DNA from: an uncultured Clostridia bacterium
Lineage (GTDB): Bacteria; Bacillota; Clostridia; Christensenellales; Borkfalkiaceae
Direction: 5' to 3'
Assembly: GCA_947627765.1 (NCBI GenBank)
Contig: CANQXA010000016.1
Span: forward strand, 1-33,891
Length of the DNA stretch: 33,891 nucleotides
Part shown: positions 9,019 to 15,668 of the stretch, in pieces
Numbering within the stretch: the first letter of the stretch is position 1
Layout: the number at the start of each line of letters is the position of its first letter
The notes under the pieces: generated by a model
The model's input: only the letters and a program-made list of their open reading frames with translations
The model's database searches: none
Told to the model about the DNA's origin: nothing
Made by a program: the position numbers and the translations under genes

Positions 9019-10053
9019 TTACTCCGAATAGAAGAACGCATCGTCTGGGATCGCAGTAGAGTCGGGGCTGACTGCCTTGAATTTCCCTAAAAATTCGATA
9101 ACGTCATTCTTGCAATCTTTTGCTTTTGTGTACCACACGGAACAGTTTGCGATGACCGTGGGATTGAGCTGGGCCTCGGTAAACGCGGGGTCCATGCCCG
9201 CGGTGCGCTTGCTTTCCAACAGTGCGGCAAGCGTAGACGCCTCTGCCGTTTTGAGGTAATCCGCGCTCTTTTCCATCGCATCGACCATCTTCTTGACTGC
9301 GGCTTTATGCTCTTGAATTACCTTATTTTTCGCGACAAGTACAGCCTGCGGATAACCGTCGCCGCCGTAGAGCTCTTGGAGAGAACCTGCCGCAAGCAAC
9401 GCTCCGTTCGTTGCGCCGATCTTGGTCGTACGCGCGGGCTCGGGGCAGAGATAATAGTCGCAACCGGTCGCGGGGACGACCTGCGTCGCATTGAGAGAGC
9501 GGATATTCACCTTGTCCGCCGCGGCGTCGTCGTTGCTCTCGACGAGCGCATACGGGATCTCATAGTCTTCAAGGACGACGCGGAGGGTAAGCCCGGGCAC
9601 CTGTTCGTATTGGATGACGCCCAGCGTTTTGCCGAGAAGCGCCGAAGAGAGGTTGTCTTCCGTGAGGTCGGGCAGTTCTTTCGTCCCGTTTTTGAGGAAA
9701 TAGAGGTTGCCGTTCGTCACCGAGCCGAGCATTTGGTACTCCGTTCCGCTTCCGAGGAGCTTCGCCGCCGCGTTGACGGGGAGGATACAAAAATCTGCCT
9801 CGGGGGACGCCCCCGTAACGTAGATCTGAATCGTCGTCGCGTTGACGATGTGCACGTCGAACTTGTCCCCTTTGGCTGTGTCTTCTTCGGAGAGAAGAGA
9901 GGTGAGCGCAAGGGCGGGCGCGCCGTCGGGCGCATAGACGGAGAAGGTCGTGACCGTATCATCGCCTCCCGCGGGGGTCGCACTGCAAGCCGCAAACGAG
10001 AGCGCGGCAGCGCCGCAGACGATCGCCGCGGCAATGGAAATAAATTTTTTCAT
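9019..10053 (-). CDS. ABC importer substrate-binding lipoprotein, NMT1/THI5/SsuA-like
   Basis: A 344-residue extracytoplasmic binding protein. Residues 1-22 are a lipoprotein signal with Cys23 after FAA, followed by a Ser/Gly-rich linker, so the mature protein is lipid-anchored. The body has the periplasmic-binding type II pattern of the NMT1/SsuA group: 'YAPDGAPALAL' near the start, 'LGKTLGVIQYEQVPGLTLR' mid-protein, a central 'YYLCPEPARTTK' strand, and 'VLVAKNKVIQEHKAAVKKMVDAM' after it. The ATG at 10053 has AAAGGAG 7 bases upstream; a longer frame to 10200 overlaps the preceding gene and is not used. It lies 22 bases after the TM1266-like gene and 2 bases before the permease gene. The ligand cannot be read from sequence; no TPP-riboswitch consensus was found that would point to thiamine precursors. 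Confidence 0.9.
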   Translation of the reverse strand: MKKFISIAAAIVCGAAALSFAACSATPAGGDDTVTTFSVYAPDGAPALALTSLLSEEDTAKGDKFDVHIVNATTIQIYVTGASPEADFCILPVNAAAKLLGSGTEYQMLGSVTNGNLYFLKNGTKELPDLTEDNLSSALLGKTLGVIQYEQVPGLTLRVVLEDYEIPYALVESNDDAAADKVNIRSLNATQVVPATGCDYYLCPEPARTTKIGATNGALLAAGSLQELYGGDGYPQAVLVAKNKVIQEHKAAVKKMVDAMEKSADYLKTAEASTLAALLESKRTAGMDPAFTEAQLNPTVIANCSVWYTKAKDCKNDVIEFLGKFKAVSPDSTAIPDDAFFYSE

Positions 10054-10075
10054 AACATCACTCCTTTGATTGAAA

Positions 10076-10333
10076 TCAATATTTGCTGAAAAGGGTCTTC
10101 GCGCTGACGCCCGTAAGCCCGCCGAGCTTGCCCGTGAGGGCATTGACCGCGGACACGGGTGCGTCCAATACGACGGAGAGCACCGAGACTTTCTTCTCAC
10201 GATAAGGAATACCCATTCTGCCGACGATATATTCCCCGTAGTCGGAGAGAAGCGAATTGATCCGCTCCGACTGTTCCCTTCTCCCCTCGCTCTCCACGAT
10301 GATCGAGAGCACTGCGATCCTGTTTTCTTCCAT
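10076..10333 (-). CDS. TM1266-type iron-only hydrogenase system putative regulator
   Basis: A small 85-residue ACT-like protein. The core YGEYIVGRMGIPYREK, then VSVLSVVLDAPVSAVNALTGKLG and a C-terminal GVSAKTLFSKY, is the hallmark of the family named after Thermotoga maritima TM1266, usually found near [FeFe]-hydrogenase maturation genes. Its biochemical role is not established; a ligand-sensing regulator is assumed from the fold. The ATG at 10333 has a GGAGGAG ribosome site, separated from it by a T-rich stretch. A longer frame to 10387 would begin inside the structured leader and is rejected. It is the first gene of an operon with an ABC importer, which suggests that the importer supplies something related to hydrogenase or metal-cofactor assembly (inference). 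No hydrogenase gene is in the window. Confidence 0.88.
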   Translation of the reverse strand: MEENRIAVLSIIVESEGRREQSERINSLLSDYGEYIVGRMGIPYREKKVSVLSVVLDAPVSAVNALTGKLGGLTGVSAKTLFSKY

Positions 10334-10438
10334 AAAAAATCTCCTCCTGCCGCAGGGCAAGAGGAGACGGGCGAAACACTTCGCCATAACGTTCGCGATT
10401 CCTTGCCCTTTGCGGTCAGAACCCCTTTCCGCTTAGGT
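10334..10438 (-). promoter_or_regulatory. Structured leader with switchable SD-sequestering hairpin (riboswitch-like)
   Basis: From the proximal promoter the RNA would be about 105 bases. In minus-strand order: a GCGG/CCGC hairpin (10432-10429 with 10415-10412, 13-base loop); an 8-bp helix AGGGCAAG/CTTGCCCT (10409-10402 with 10361-10354) enclosing a GGCGAA/TTCGCC hairpin (10385-10380 with 10375-10370); and a 12-bp hairpin with loop CTGC (10367-10356 with 10351-10340) whose 3' arm contains the ribosome site GGAGGAG and which is followed directly by TTTTTT and the ATG. The 8-bp helix and the 12-bp hairpin share bases 10356-10361, so they exclude each other. This is the logic of a translational or transcriptional switch. 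I could not match it to a known riboswitch class; ligand unknown. Confidence 0.6.
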
Positions 10439-10444
10439 CAATTT

Positions 10445-10473
10445 ATTATAGCACGGCACGGGAAGAAAAGCAA
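10445..10473 (-). promoter_or_regulatory. Proximal promoter of regulator/ABC operon
   Basis: On the minus strand TTGCTT (10473-10468), 17 bases, TATAAT (10450-10445). The -10 box is perfect and the -35 box keeps TTG. The start would fall near 10438, just before the structured leader. Confidence 0.6.
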
Positions 10474-10484
10474 GCGTTTGTACG

Positions 10485-10518
10485 AAAAAAGGCGGAGCCG
10501 GTAAGCGCGACTGCCGCC
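10485..10518 (-). terminator. Intrinsic terminator between the two promoters of the regulator/ABC operon
   Basis: Minus strand: GGCGG (10518-10514) pairs with CCGCC (10495-10491), extendable by AG/CU past a bulged C, followed by TTTTTT (10490-10485). It stands after the distal promoter and before the proximal one, the position of an attenuator. Confidence 0.6.
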
Positions 10519-10578
10519 ATTTTAACTTTTCCGGTTCCCCCACTCCCCAATGCGGGTTCTCCGTTTTCACGATAGGAT
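10485..10578 (-). ncRNA. Possible short leader transcript or small RNA
   Basis: A perfect-consensus promoter lies just upstream and an intrinsic terminator just downstream, so a discrete RNA of about 90 bases is predicted. It contains no ORF with a ribosome site. A G-rich segment in its middle (GGGGGAACCGG) can pair, with two mismatches, with the 3' half of the terminator, so an antiterminated form reading into the regulator/ABC operon is conceivable. It does not contain the conserved SRP RNA loop, and I recognise no riboswitch consensus. Whether this is an attenuator for the operon or an independent small RNA cannot be decided from sequence. Confidence 0.4.
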
Positions 10579-10584
10579 AAAATG

Positions 10585-10613
10585 ATTATATCTCAATCGC
10601 GGGAGACTGTCAA
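10585..10613 (-). promoter_or_regulatory. Distal perfect-consensus promoter
   Basis: Minus strand TTGACA (10613-10608), 17-base spacer, TATAAT (10590-10585): full consensus, expected to be strong. It lies after the terminator of the anchored-protein gene and drives the short RNA and, on readthrough, the regulator/ABC operon. Confidence 0.8.
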
Positions 10614-10624
10614 GAGGGTTTCTG

Positions 10625-10656
10625 AAAAAAACCGCAAAAAACAAATCAGCGGCGGT
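10625..10656 (-). terminator. Probable terminator of the two-component operon
   Basis: Minus strand ACCGC (10656, spanning the last codons) pairs with GCGGT (to 10631) around a loop that contains the stop codon, followed by a run of seven T (10631-10625). The stem is short but G-U pairs can extend it. Confidence 0.5.
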
Positions 10657-12085
10657 CCTTTCTGCCGCTTCCCGCTCTCTTCTTCTTACGGATGACGACC
10701 ACAGCCACTGCCGTTCCGCCGGCGGCCGCCGTAAGGACGCCGAGCAAGATAAAGGCAAGCCGAAGGGAGGGAGAGATCGGAGCGGAAGAAGTGACGCCGG
10801 GGCCCGTTACAGTCCCGTCCGTAAGCGTAAATTCCAATTCGCCGAGCGGGAGAAAATCGCGGCGGAACGCATAGGAAACATTTCCGTCCGCTCCCTCTGT
10901 TCTTTGAAAATCGAGCGACGTCTCCGCGACATGGTATGGGGTAACGATCTCTATGGAGAATTGATTGAGGTCGCTCCAACGCTGATCGGTGGAGAGAAGA
11001 TAACTGAATTGGTATTCCTCGCCGGATACTACGGGGAAGATCGGGGTCGTGACGGTGTGCAAAACGCGCTCCTTGGCGTCCACGCTTACGGTGTATTCCT
11101 GCCAACGCAGGAAGGAGTTTTCCGTCAGAAAATCGGGGATCGCATAGACGAGACAGCCTTGGTTCGTACACTCCGTGATCATCCGCACAAAGCCGTTGAT
11201 CCAATCGCTTTCGGAGATCTCGCACCCTGCGGGACGGTTTCTGAGAGCAAATTCGCGGAAGGGGAGGACGCCCGTAGAGACAGCCACCATGGAATGCAAC
11301 GTCTCGCCCCCGAAACGGGCGGTGCGGACGGTAGACTCCGCCGAGAGCGAACCGCTCCCCCCTACCGCCGCGACGCGCACCTTGTTCATCCCCTTTTCGA
11401 GATCGAAACACAGGCAGGGTTCGCCGTTTGAGATCTCGGCGTACATCAGTTTGCTCGACATGATCCGCGTCGTGATGGGATTGCAACTCAGGCGGACGAC
11501 CAGCGAGAGATGTTTCTTCGCGGACTGTTCCAACATCTCGTCGGTCACCGCAACGGAGAACGTCCATTCCGTAACTTCCAACCCTTCGCGGAAATAGAAA
11601 TCGCCTGCAACTCCGTCCGAGATCTGCGACGCGCCGTCGCTCAGATCGTATTCCCCGCCCAAAAAGCCCGCATACGAATAGCGGGGAGTATACTCCGCGC
11701 TCGCGCCGTCGGTACTGATCGACACATACGGACGGCTGTACCCCGCCGTGACATAATCCGGCATACCCATGTCCGGGATGAGGAGCTTCATATCGACGCG
11801 CTCCTCCGTAGGATTATAGAAGGAATACTCCGTCTTGACATAGTTCCGCCCGAGGTATTGTTCGAGAGCGGAAGAGGAGAAAAAGTAGCCCGAGCCCGCA
11901 AGGTCGCCGATGTGCAACGTGATGTGTTCGCGCTCCACGACGACGGGATAGTCCTTCTCGGGGATCGCACCCGTGAGTTCACAGCCCGTGCCCGCAGACC
12001 CCGCGGCGGCATGGATCCCGTTCGTTACGACCCCTGCTCCCACGAGCGGGATCGCAAGCAGTAGCGCACCGATGCGCTTTGTCAT
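10646..12085 (-). CDS. Signal-peptide and TM-anchored extracytoplasmic protein, two-component-linked
   Basis: A 479-residue protein with an N-terminal signal (residues 1-27), a large outward-facing region, one C-terminal membrane helix (about 444-467) and a basic tail KKKRAGSGRKDRR: a type I membrane protein. I do not recognise the family, but it is clearly paralogous to the 455-residue protein at 31993-33360. Both share a YSFYNPTEE-like block at residues 87-100, an 'RWQEYT' block, a 'P.FPV(S/T)..Y.(F/Y)(S/T)YLLS' block and 'LPLGELEF' just before the C-terminal helix. Its ATG overlaps the histidine-kinase stop (ATGA) with GGGAGG 7 bases upstream, so it is co-translated with the two-component system and may be its output, co-sensor or signal receiver (inference). 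Confidence 0.85.
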   Translation of the reverse strand: MTKRIGALLLAIPLVGAGVVTNGIHAAAGSAGTGCELTGAIPEKDYPVVVEREHITLHIGDLAGSGYFFSSSALEQYLGRNYVKTEYSFYNPTEERVDMKLLIPDMGMPDYVTAGYSRPYVSISTDGASAEYTPRYSYAGFLGGEYDLSDGASQISDGVAGDFYFREGLEVTEWTFSVAVTDEMLEQSAKKHLSLVVRLSCNPITTRIMSSKLMYAEISNGEPCLCFDLEKGMNKVRVAAVGGSGSLSAESTVRTARFGGETLHSMVAVSTGVLPFREFALRNRPAGCEISESDWINGFVRMITECTNQGCLVYAIPDFLTENSFLRWQEYTVSVDAKERVLHTVTTPIFPVVSGEEYQFSYLLSTDQRWSDLNQFSIEIVTPYHVAETSLDFQRTEGADGNVSYAFRRDFLPLGELEFTLTDGTVTGPGVTSSAPISPSLRLAFILLGVLTAAAGGTAVAVVVIRKKKRAGSGRKDRR

Positions 12086-13542
12086 GAATTTTCCTCCCTG
12101 CGTCCCTTATGCGGACGCGTTTCGGCTTTCTCGGAGGACGGAAATTCCACCCAGAAGCAACTCCCCTTCCCGACTTCGGAATTCACACCGAAGGGGCAAT
12201 TCTGACGGATCAAGATCTCTTTGACGATGGAGAGCCCCAATCCCGTTCCCTGTACGGGGCGCGTATGATCGGTTTTGGTGCGGTAATAGCGGTCCCAAAT
12301 CGTGGCGATCTCCTCTTCGGGAATGCCCTTCCCGGTATCCTCGATCTCGAGACGGCTCCCATGCGGTACGGAAAAGAGACGGATCCGCACTTCTTTATCT
12401 TCGCCCGTGTAATTGACCGCGTTTCCGATGAGATTGTAGACGACCTGCTCCACACTGTCGGGATTCGCGAATGCCGATATGTCCTCCGCGATCTCCACCG
12501 TAAAGACATAGCCCTGCGTTTCGGCAAGATAGTCGAACCGCGAAACCGCGCGGCGCACGAGTTCGGAGAGATCGAACGGGACGGGCGGGTCTCCCCCCAT
12601 CCCCGCACGCAACTTGCTGAGGTCCAACACATCGTTGACGAGCGCGGTCAGACGGTCGCTTTCCTCGATGATGATCCGTGCATGGCTGTCCCGTTTCGGG
12701 GGATCGTCGCCCGAGATCTCGCGGATCATGGAGGCGTATGCCTTGATCATGGTGAGGGGCGTTTTGAAATCGTGCGAGACGTTCGCGATCAGCTCGCGCT
12801 GCATGGCGTCCGTGCGGGAGATCTCCTGCCGTGCGTATTCGAGGGCGTCGGAAAGGTCGGTCATTTCACTGCAATAGTAATCCCGCTTGAAATTGAGATC
12901 GTATCTCCCGCGCGCAAGCTCTTTGGCACGGTCGGTCACCTCGGTGACGGGCTTTGTGATCAGCATGGCGAGGAACCCGCTCACGACGAAGGCAAGCACG
13001 ACGGAAAAGAGCGCCGTGACCAGCGAGACCCATTTGAGGGAATCCTCCAAAGAGTTGAGCCGCGCGATGGAACTCGACGCGCACAAAAAACAGCTCTGCC
13101 CACGGAGCGAAACGACGGTCGCATACGCGAGGACGCCGTCCCCGCTGAGCACCGTCTCGCGCGTTTCGCCCGAGAGTTTATCCCGTAGTTTTTCCGCAAA
13201 TTCTGGGTAGACCGCGCTGTTCGATCCCTCCGAAAAGACGTCTCTGCCGTCCACCGTATTGAGGAACCGCAATGAGATGCCGTATTCCTCTTCCAGCCGC
13301 CTAATCTCCCGTGCGAGCGCGGTGAGATTGTCGCCGTCGGATCCCTCAAGCGACGCGATCATATCGGAAGCCGCGCTTTTCAGCGAATCGACCGTCTCTC
13401 TCCGGTATCTCTGCCCGAGGAAAAAGTTTTGGACCATCATGAAGCCAAGGACCAACAACAGCGCAAACGCCGTAAAAGAAAACCAAAGGATGAGGTTGAG
13501 GCTGATCCCTCTCCCGCTCCGTTGTTTTTCACGTCTTCCCAT
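12082..13542 (-). CDS. Sensor histidine kinase
   Basis: A 486-residue membrane kinase. Residues about 15-40 and 172-196 are membrane helices enclosing an outside sensor region of about 130 residues with a Cys pair near 151-154. A HAMP domain follows (about 190-245), then the H-box ANVSHDFKTPLTMIKAY with the phospho-acceptor His257, the N-box NLIGNAVNYT, G1 DTGKGIPEEE, F-box IWDRYYR and G2 GTGLGLSI. All catalytic motifs are intact. It starts 6 bases after the response-regulator stop, with only a weak GAGG site, which suggests coupling, and overlaps the anchored-protein gene by 4 bases. The signal sensed is unknown; kinases of this layout often sense envelope stress or antimicrobial compounds. 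Confidence 0.95.
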   Translation of the reverse strand: MGRREKQRSGRGISLNLILWFSFTAFALLLVLGFMMVQNFFLGQRYRRETVDSLKSAASDMIASLEGSDGDNLTALAREIRRLEEEYGISLRFLNTVDGRDVFSEGSNSAVYPEFAEKLRDKLSGETRETVLSGDGVLAYATVVSLRGQSCFLCASSSIARLNSLEDSLKWVSLVTALFSVVLAFVVSGFLAMLITKPVTEVTDRAKELARGRYDLNFKRDYYCSEMTDLSDALEYARQEISRTDAMQRELIANVSHDFKTPLTMIKAYASMIREISGDDPPKRDSHARIIIEESDRLTALVNDVLDLSKLRAGMGGDPPVPFDLSELVRRAVSRFDYLAETQGYVFTVEIAEDISAFANPDSVEQVVYNLIGNAVNYTGEDKEVRIRLFSVPHGSRLEIEDTGKGIPEEEIATIWDRYYRTKTDHTRPVQGTGLGLSIVKEILIRQNCPFGVNSEVGKGSCFWVEFPSSEKAETRPHKGRREENS

Positions 13543-13548
13543 GCCGCT

Positions 13549-14214
13549 TTACGCCTCGAACTTGTAACCGAGCCCGCGGAGCGTCACGATAAATTTGCGA
13601 TACTGCCCCAAATTGCCGCGCAACATTTTGACATGGGTATCTACCGTGCGGTCGTCGCCATAATAATCGTATCCCCACACTTTGCTCAAAAGACGTTCCC
13701 GCGTGAGCGCAACGCCTGCGTTCTGTACGAAGTAAAAGAGCAACTCGTATTCTTTGGGAGTAAGCTCGGCTTTTTCGCCGTCCACATAGACGTTCCTGCC
13801 CGTCACGTCGATCTTCAAGCCTTCGAACTCATAGACTTCGACGCCCGCAGGCGCGCTCTTGCCGCGGCGGATCACGGCATGGATCCTCGCCATCACCTCT
13901 TTGGGAGAGAAGGGCTTGGTCACATAGTCGTCCGAACCGATCTCGAAGCCGAAGAGTTTATCGTACTCCTCGCCGCGCGCGGAAAGCATGATCACGGGAA
14001 CGGCAGAGAATTTGCGGATCTCCTTTACAGCGGAAAACCCGTCGAGCTTGGGCATCATGATGTCCATCAGCACGGCGTCGTATTCGTTTTCGCGGCACAT
14101 ACGGACCGCTTCCATGCCGTCGGCGGCTTCATCCGCTTCCCCGCCTTCGAATTCCACATATTCGCGGAGCACGGCGCGGATCATTTCCTCGTCGTCTACG
14201 ATCAAAATCTTCAT
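13549..14214 (-). CDS. OmpR/PhoB-family response regulator
   Basis: A 221-residue DNA-binding regulator. The receiver domain (1-115) has the acidic pair DD at 7-8, phospho-acceptor Asp51 in LMDIMMPKLDG, Ser/Thr switch in MLSA, and Lys100 in TKPFSP. The winged-helix domain (about 128-221) ends with the typical VDTHVKMLRGNLG and TLRGLGYKFEA blocks. The ATG at 14214 has an AAAGGAG site upstream. It is the first gene of a three-gene operon with the kinase and the anchored protein. A 7-base direct repeat with an 11-base period in its own promoter region looks like an OmpR-type binding site, so autoregulation is likely. Confidence 0.95.
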   Translation of the reverse strand: MKILIVDDEEMIRAVLREYVEFEGGEADEAADGMEAVRMCRENEYDAVLMDIMMPKLDGFSAVKEIRKFSAVPVIMLSARGEEYDKLFGFEIGSDDYVTKPFSPKEVMARIHAVIRRGKSAPAGVEVYEFEGLKIDVTGRNVYVDGEKAELTPKEYELLFYFVQNAGVALTRERLLSKVWGYDYYGDDRTVDTHVKMLRGNLGQYRKFIVTLRGLGYKFEA

Positions 14215-14269
14215 AACCTTCTCCTTTCCCTATTATAGGAGGATTACATTATATTCCGCTAATGGACAG

Positions 14270-14287
14270 GTGAAATTTCTGTGAAAT
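14270..14287 (-). promoter_or_regulatory. Candidate response-regulator operator (direct repeat, 11-base period)
   Basis: Minus strand reads ATTTCAC-agaa-ATTTCAC. Two identical 7-base half-sites spaced 11 bases start to start are the form expected for tandem OmpR/PhoP-type dimers. They sit just upstream of a TATAAT at 14253-14248, at about -29 to -46 of a start there, an activating position, and just downstream of the start expected from the stronger promoter at 14327-14299. Confidence 0.45.
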
Positions 14288-14298
14288 CCTTCCCGACG

Positions 14299-14327
14299 AT
14301 TATACCATATTCTCCCGCGTTTGGCAA
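14299..14327 (-). promoter_or_regulatory. Promoter of the two-component operon
   Basis: Minus strand TTGCCA (14327-14322), 17 bases, TATAAT (14304-14299). Two further TATAAT boxes lie nearer the gene (14253-14248 and 14237-14232) with poor -35 boxes, possibly activator-dependent. Confidence 0.6.
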
Positions 14328-14372
14328 GCCGAAAAATTGCAAACAAAAGTTTTGGATTTTTGGAACAAACGT

Positions 14373-14401
14373 TTGACTTTTTCGCAAACCTGCGCTATAA
14401 T
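14373..14401 (+). promoter_or_regulatory. Promoter of the radical SAM/DUF4130 pair
   Basis: TTGACT (14373-14378), 17 bases, TATAAT (14396-14401). The predicted start near 14408 lies after the upstream in-frame ATGs and before the ATG at 14424, which decides the gene start. It diverges from the two-component promoter. Confidence 0.75.
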
Positions 14402-14423
14402 GGAGAAAAACGGGAGGCGGACG

Positions 14424-15668
14424 ATGATCTCCGAAGAAAAGCTCCATATTCTGACCGAAAGCGCAAAGTACGACGTCTCCTGTTCCTCCTCGGGCAGTAA
14501 ACGCCGCAATGAGGGCGGCATCGGGAACGGGTATGTAGCGGGATGCTGTCATTCCTTCACGCCCGACGGAAGATGCATCTCCCTGCTCAAGATCCTTCTC
14601 TCCAACGACTGCATCTTCCGCTGTAAATACTGTATGTCCCGTGCGGATGCCGACGTCCCCCGCATGACGGCGACGCCCGACGAGATCTGCGAGCTCGTGA
14701 TCGACTTCTACAAGCGCAATTACATCGAAGGGCTCTTTCTCTCTTCCGCCGTGGTGCGGTCGCCCGATTTTGCGATGGAGCAACTGTTGCTCACCGTGAA
14801 AAAACTGCGTACCGAATACCGCTTTCAGGGCTATATCCACCTCAAAGGGATCCCCTATGCGGACGAGGGGCTTGTCCGCGAAGCCGCTTCCTATGCCGAC
14901 CGCATGAGCTACAACATCGAATTGCCGACCGAAACGAGCCTCAAACTCCTCGCTCCCCAAAAGAGCAAGGAGAGCCTGCTCCGCCCCATGCGGCAACTCA
15001 GCCGCGAGAAGCTGGTCTTCCGCGAAGAAAAGCGCAAGGGGCGGTTCCTGCCCGCGGGACAGACCACCCAAATGATCGTGGGCGCTTCCCCCGAACCGGA
15101 CGGGCAGATCCTCCGTCTCACCCAATCCCTCTACCGCAGCTTGGGGCTCAAACGGGTCTATTATTCCTCCTACGTTCCCGTCGTTCACGATTCCCTTCTC
15201 CCCGAAAAACCGGCGGGCGAGTTGCGGGAACACAGGCTCTACCAGGCGGACTGGCTTTTGCGTTTTTACGGCTTTACGGCGGAGGAGATCGTCGGCGAAG
15301 ACGGAAACCTTTCCGCCGAATTCGACCCGAAATGTGCGTGGGCGCTCAGGAATCTACAACTCTTCCCCGTCGAAGTCAACACGGCGCCCCTCGAAACGCT
15401 CTTGCGGGTGCCGGGGATCGGCGCAAGGAGCGCATATAAGATCATTGAGGCGAGGAAATATCGCAACCTCACGTTCGAATCGCTCGCAAAAATGCGGGTC
15501 GTACTCAAACGGGCGCGGCACTTCATCACGGCAAGCGGAAAATTCTGCGGCGCGGAAAACGAAAAGATCGTGCGGGGGCTCCTGACTGCGGGAGACGCCG
15601 CCCCCGTCCAGCTCAGCCTCTTTCCTGACTTCGAAACGGCGCGGTCCGCACTTACGGGGGAACTATGA
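14424..15668 (+). CDS. Putative DNA modification/repair radical SAM protein (TIGR03916-like)
   Basis: A 414-residue radical S-adenosylmethionine enzyme. The [4Fe-4S] motif CIFRCKYC uses Cys63, Cys67 and Cys70, and a second Cys group (20, 41, 42, 51) precedes it. The C-terminal part has a helix-hairpin-helix block, LLRVPGIGARSAYKIIEARK, typical of DNA-binding proteins. This layout and the neighbouring DUF4130 gene match the family described as a putative DNA modification/repair radical SAM protein, often beside a uracil-DNA-glycosylase-like partner; the reaction is not known to me. ATG 14424 has GGGAGG 6 bases upstream and lies after the promoter; the in-frame ATGs at 14337 and 14400 lie upstream of the expected transcript start. 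Its stop overlaps the next gene (ATGA). Confidence 0.88.
   Translation: MISEEKLHILTESAKYDVSCSSSGSKRRNEGGIGNGYVAGCCHSFTPDGRCISLLKILLSNDCIFRCKYCMSRADADVPRMTATPDEICELVIDFYKRNYIEGLFLSSAVVRSPDFAMEQLLLTVKKLRTEYRFQGYIHLKGIPYADEGLVREAASYADRMSYNIELPTETSLKLLAPQKSKESLLRPMRQLSREKLVFREEKRKGRFLPAGQTTQMIVGASPEPDGQILRLTQSLYRSLGLKRVYYSSYVPVVHDSLLPEKPAGELREHRLYQADWLLRFYGFTAEEIVGEDGNLSAEFDPKCAWALRNLQLFPVEVNTAPLETLLRVPGIGARSAYKIIEARKYRNLTFESLAKMRVVLKRARHFITASGKFCGAENEKIVRGLLTAGDAAPVQLSLFPDFETARSALTGEL

Noticed and set aside
9019-10200. Longer start for the binding lipoprotein at 10200 (and for the regulator at 10387, ferritin-like protein at 17009, prs at 26400, radical SAM protein at 14337)
   Set aside because: In each case the extension overlaps a neighbouring gene, leader or promoter and lacks a ribosome site, while the internal start has a well-placed one.
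10334-10440. TPP riboswitch before an NMT1/THI5-like importer
   Set aside because: Such importers often carry thiamine precursors, but the CUGAGA and ACCUGAUCUGG elements are not present; a CUGA here is part of a different hairpin loop.
10485-10578. Small SRP RNA (4.5S type)
   Set aside because: The size and a CCGGAA segment are suggestive, but the conserved GGAAGGAAGCAG loop is missing.
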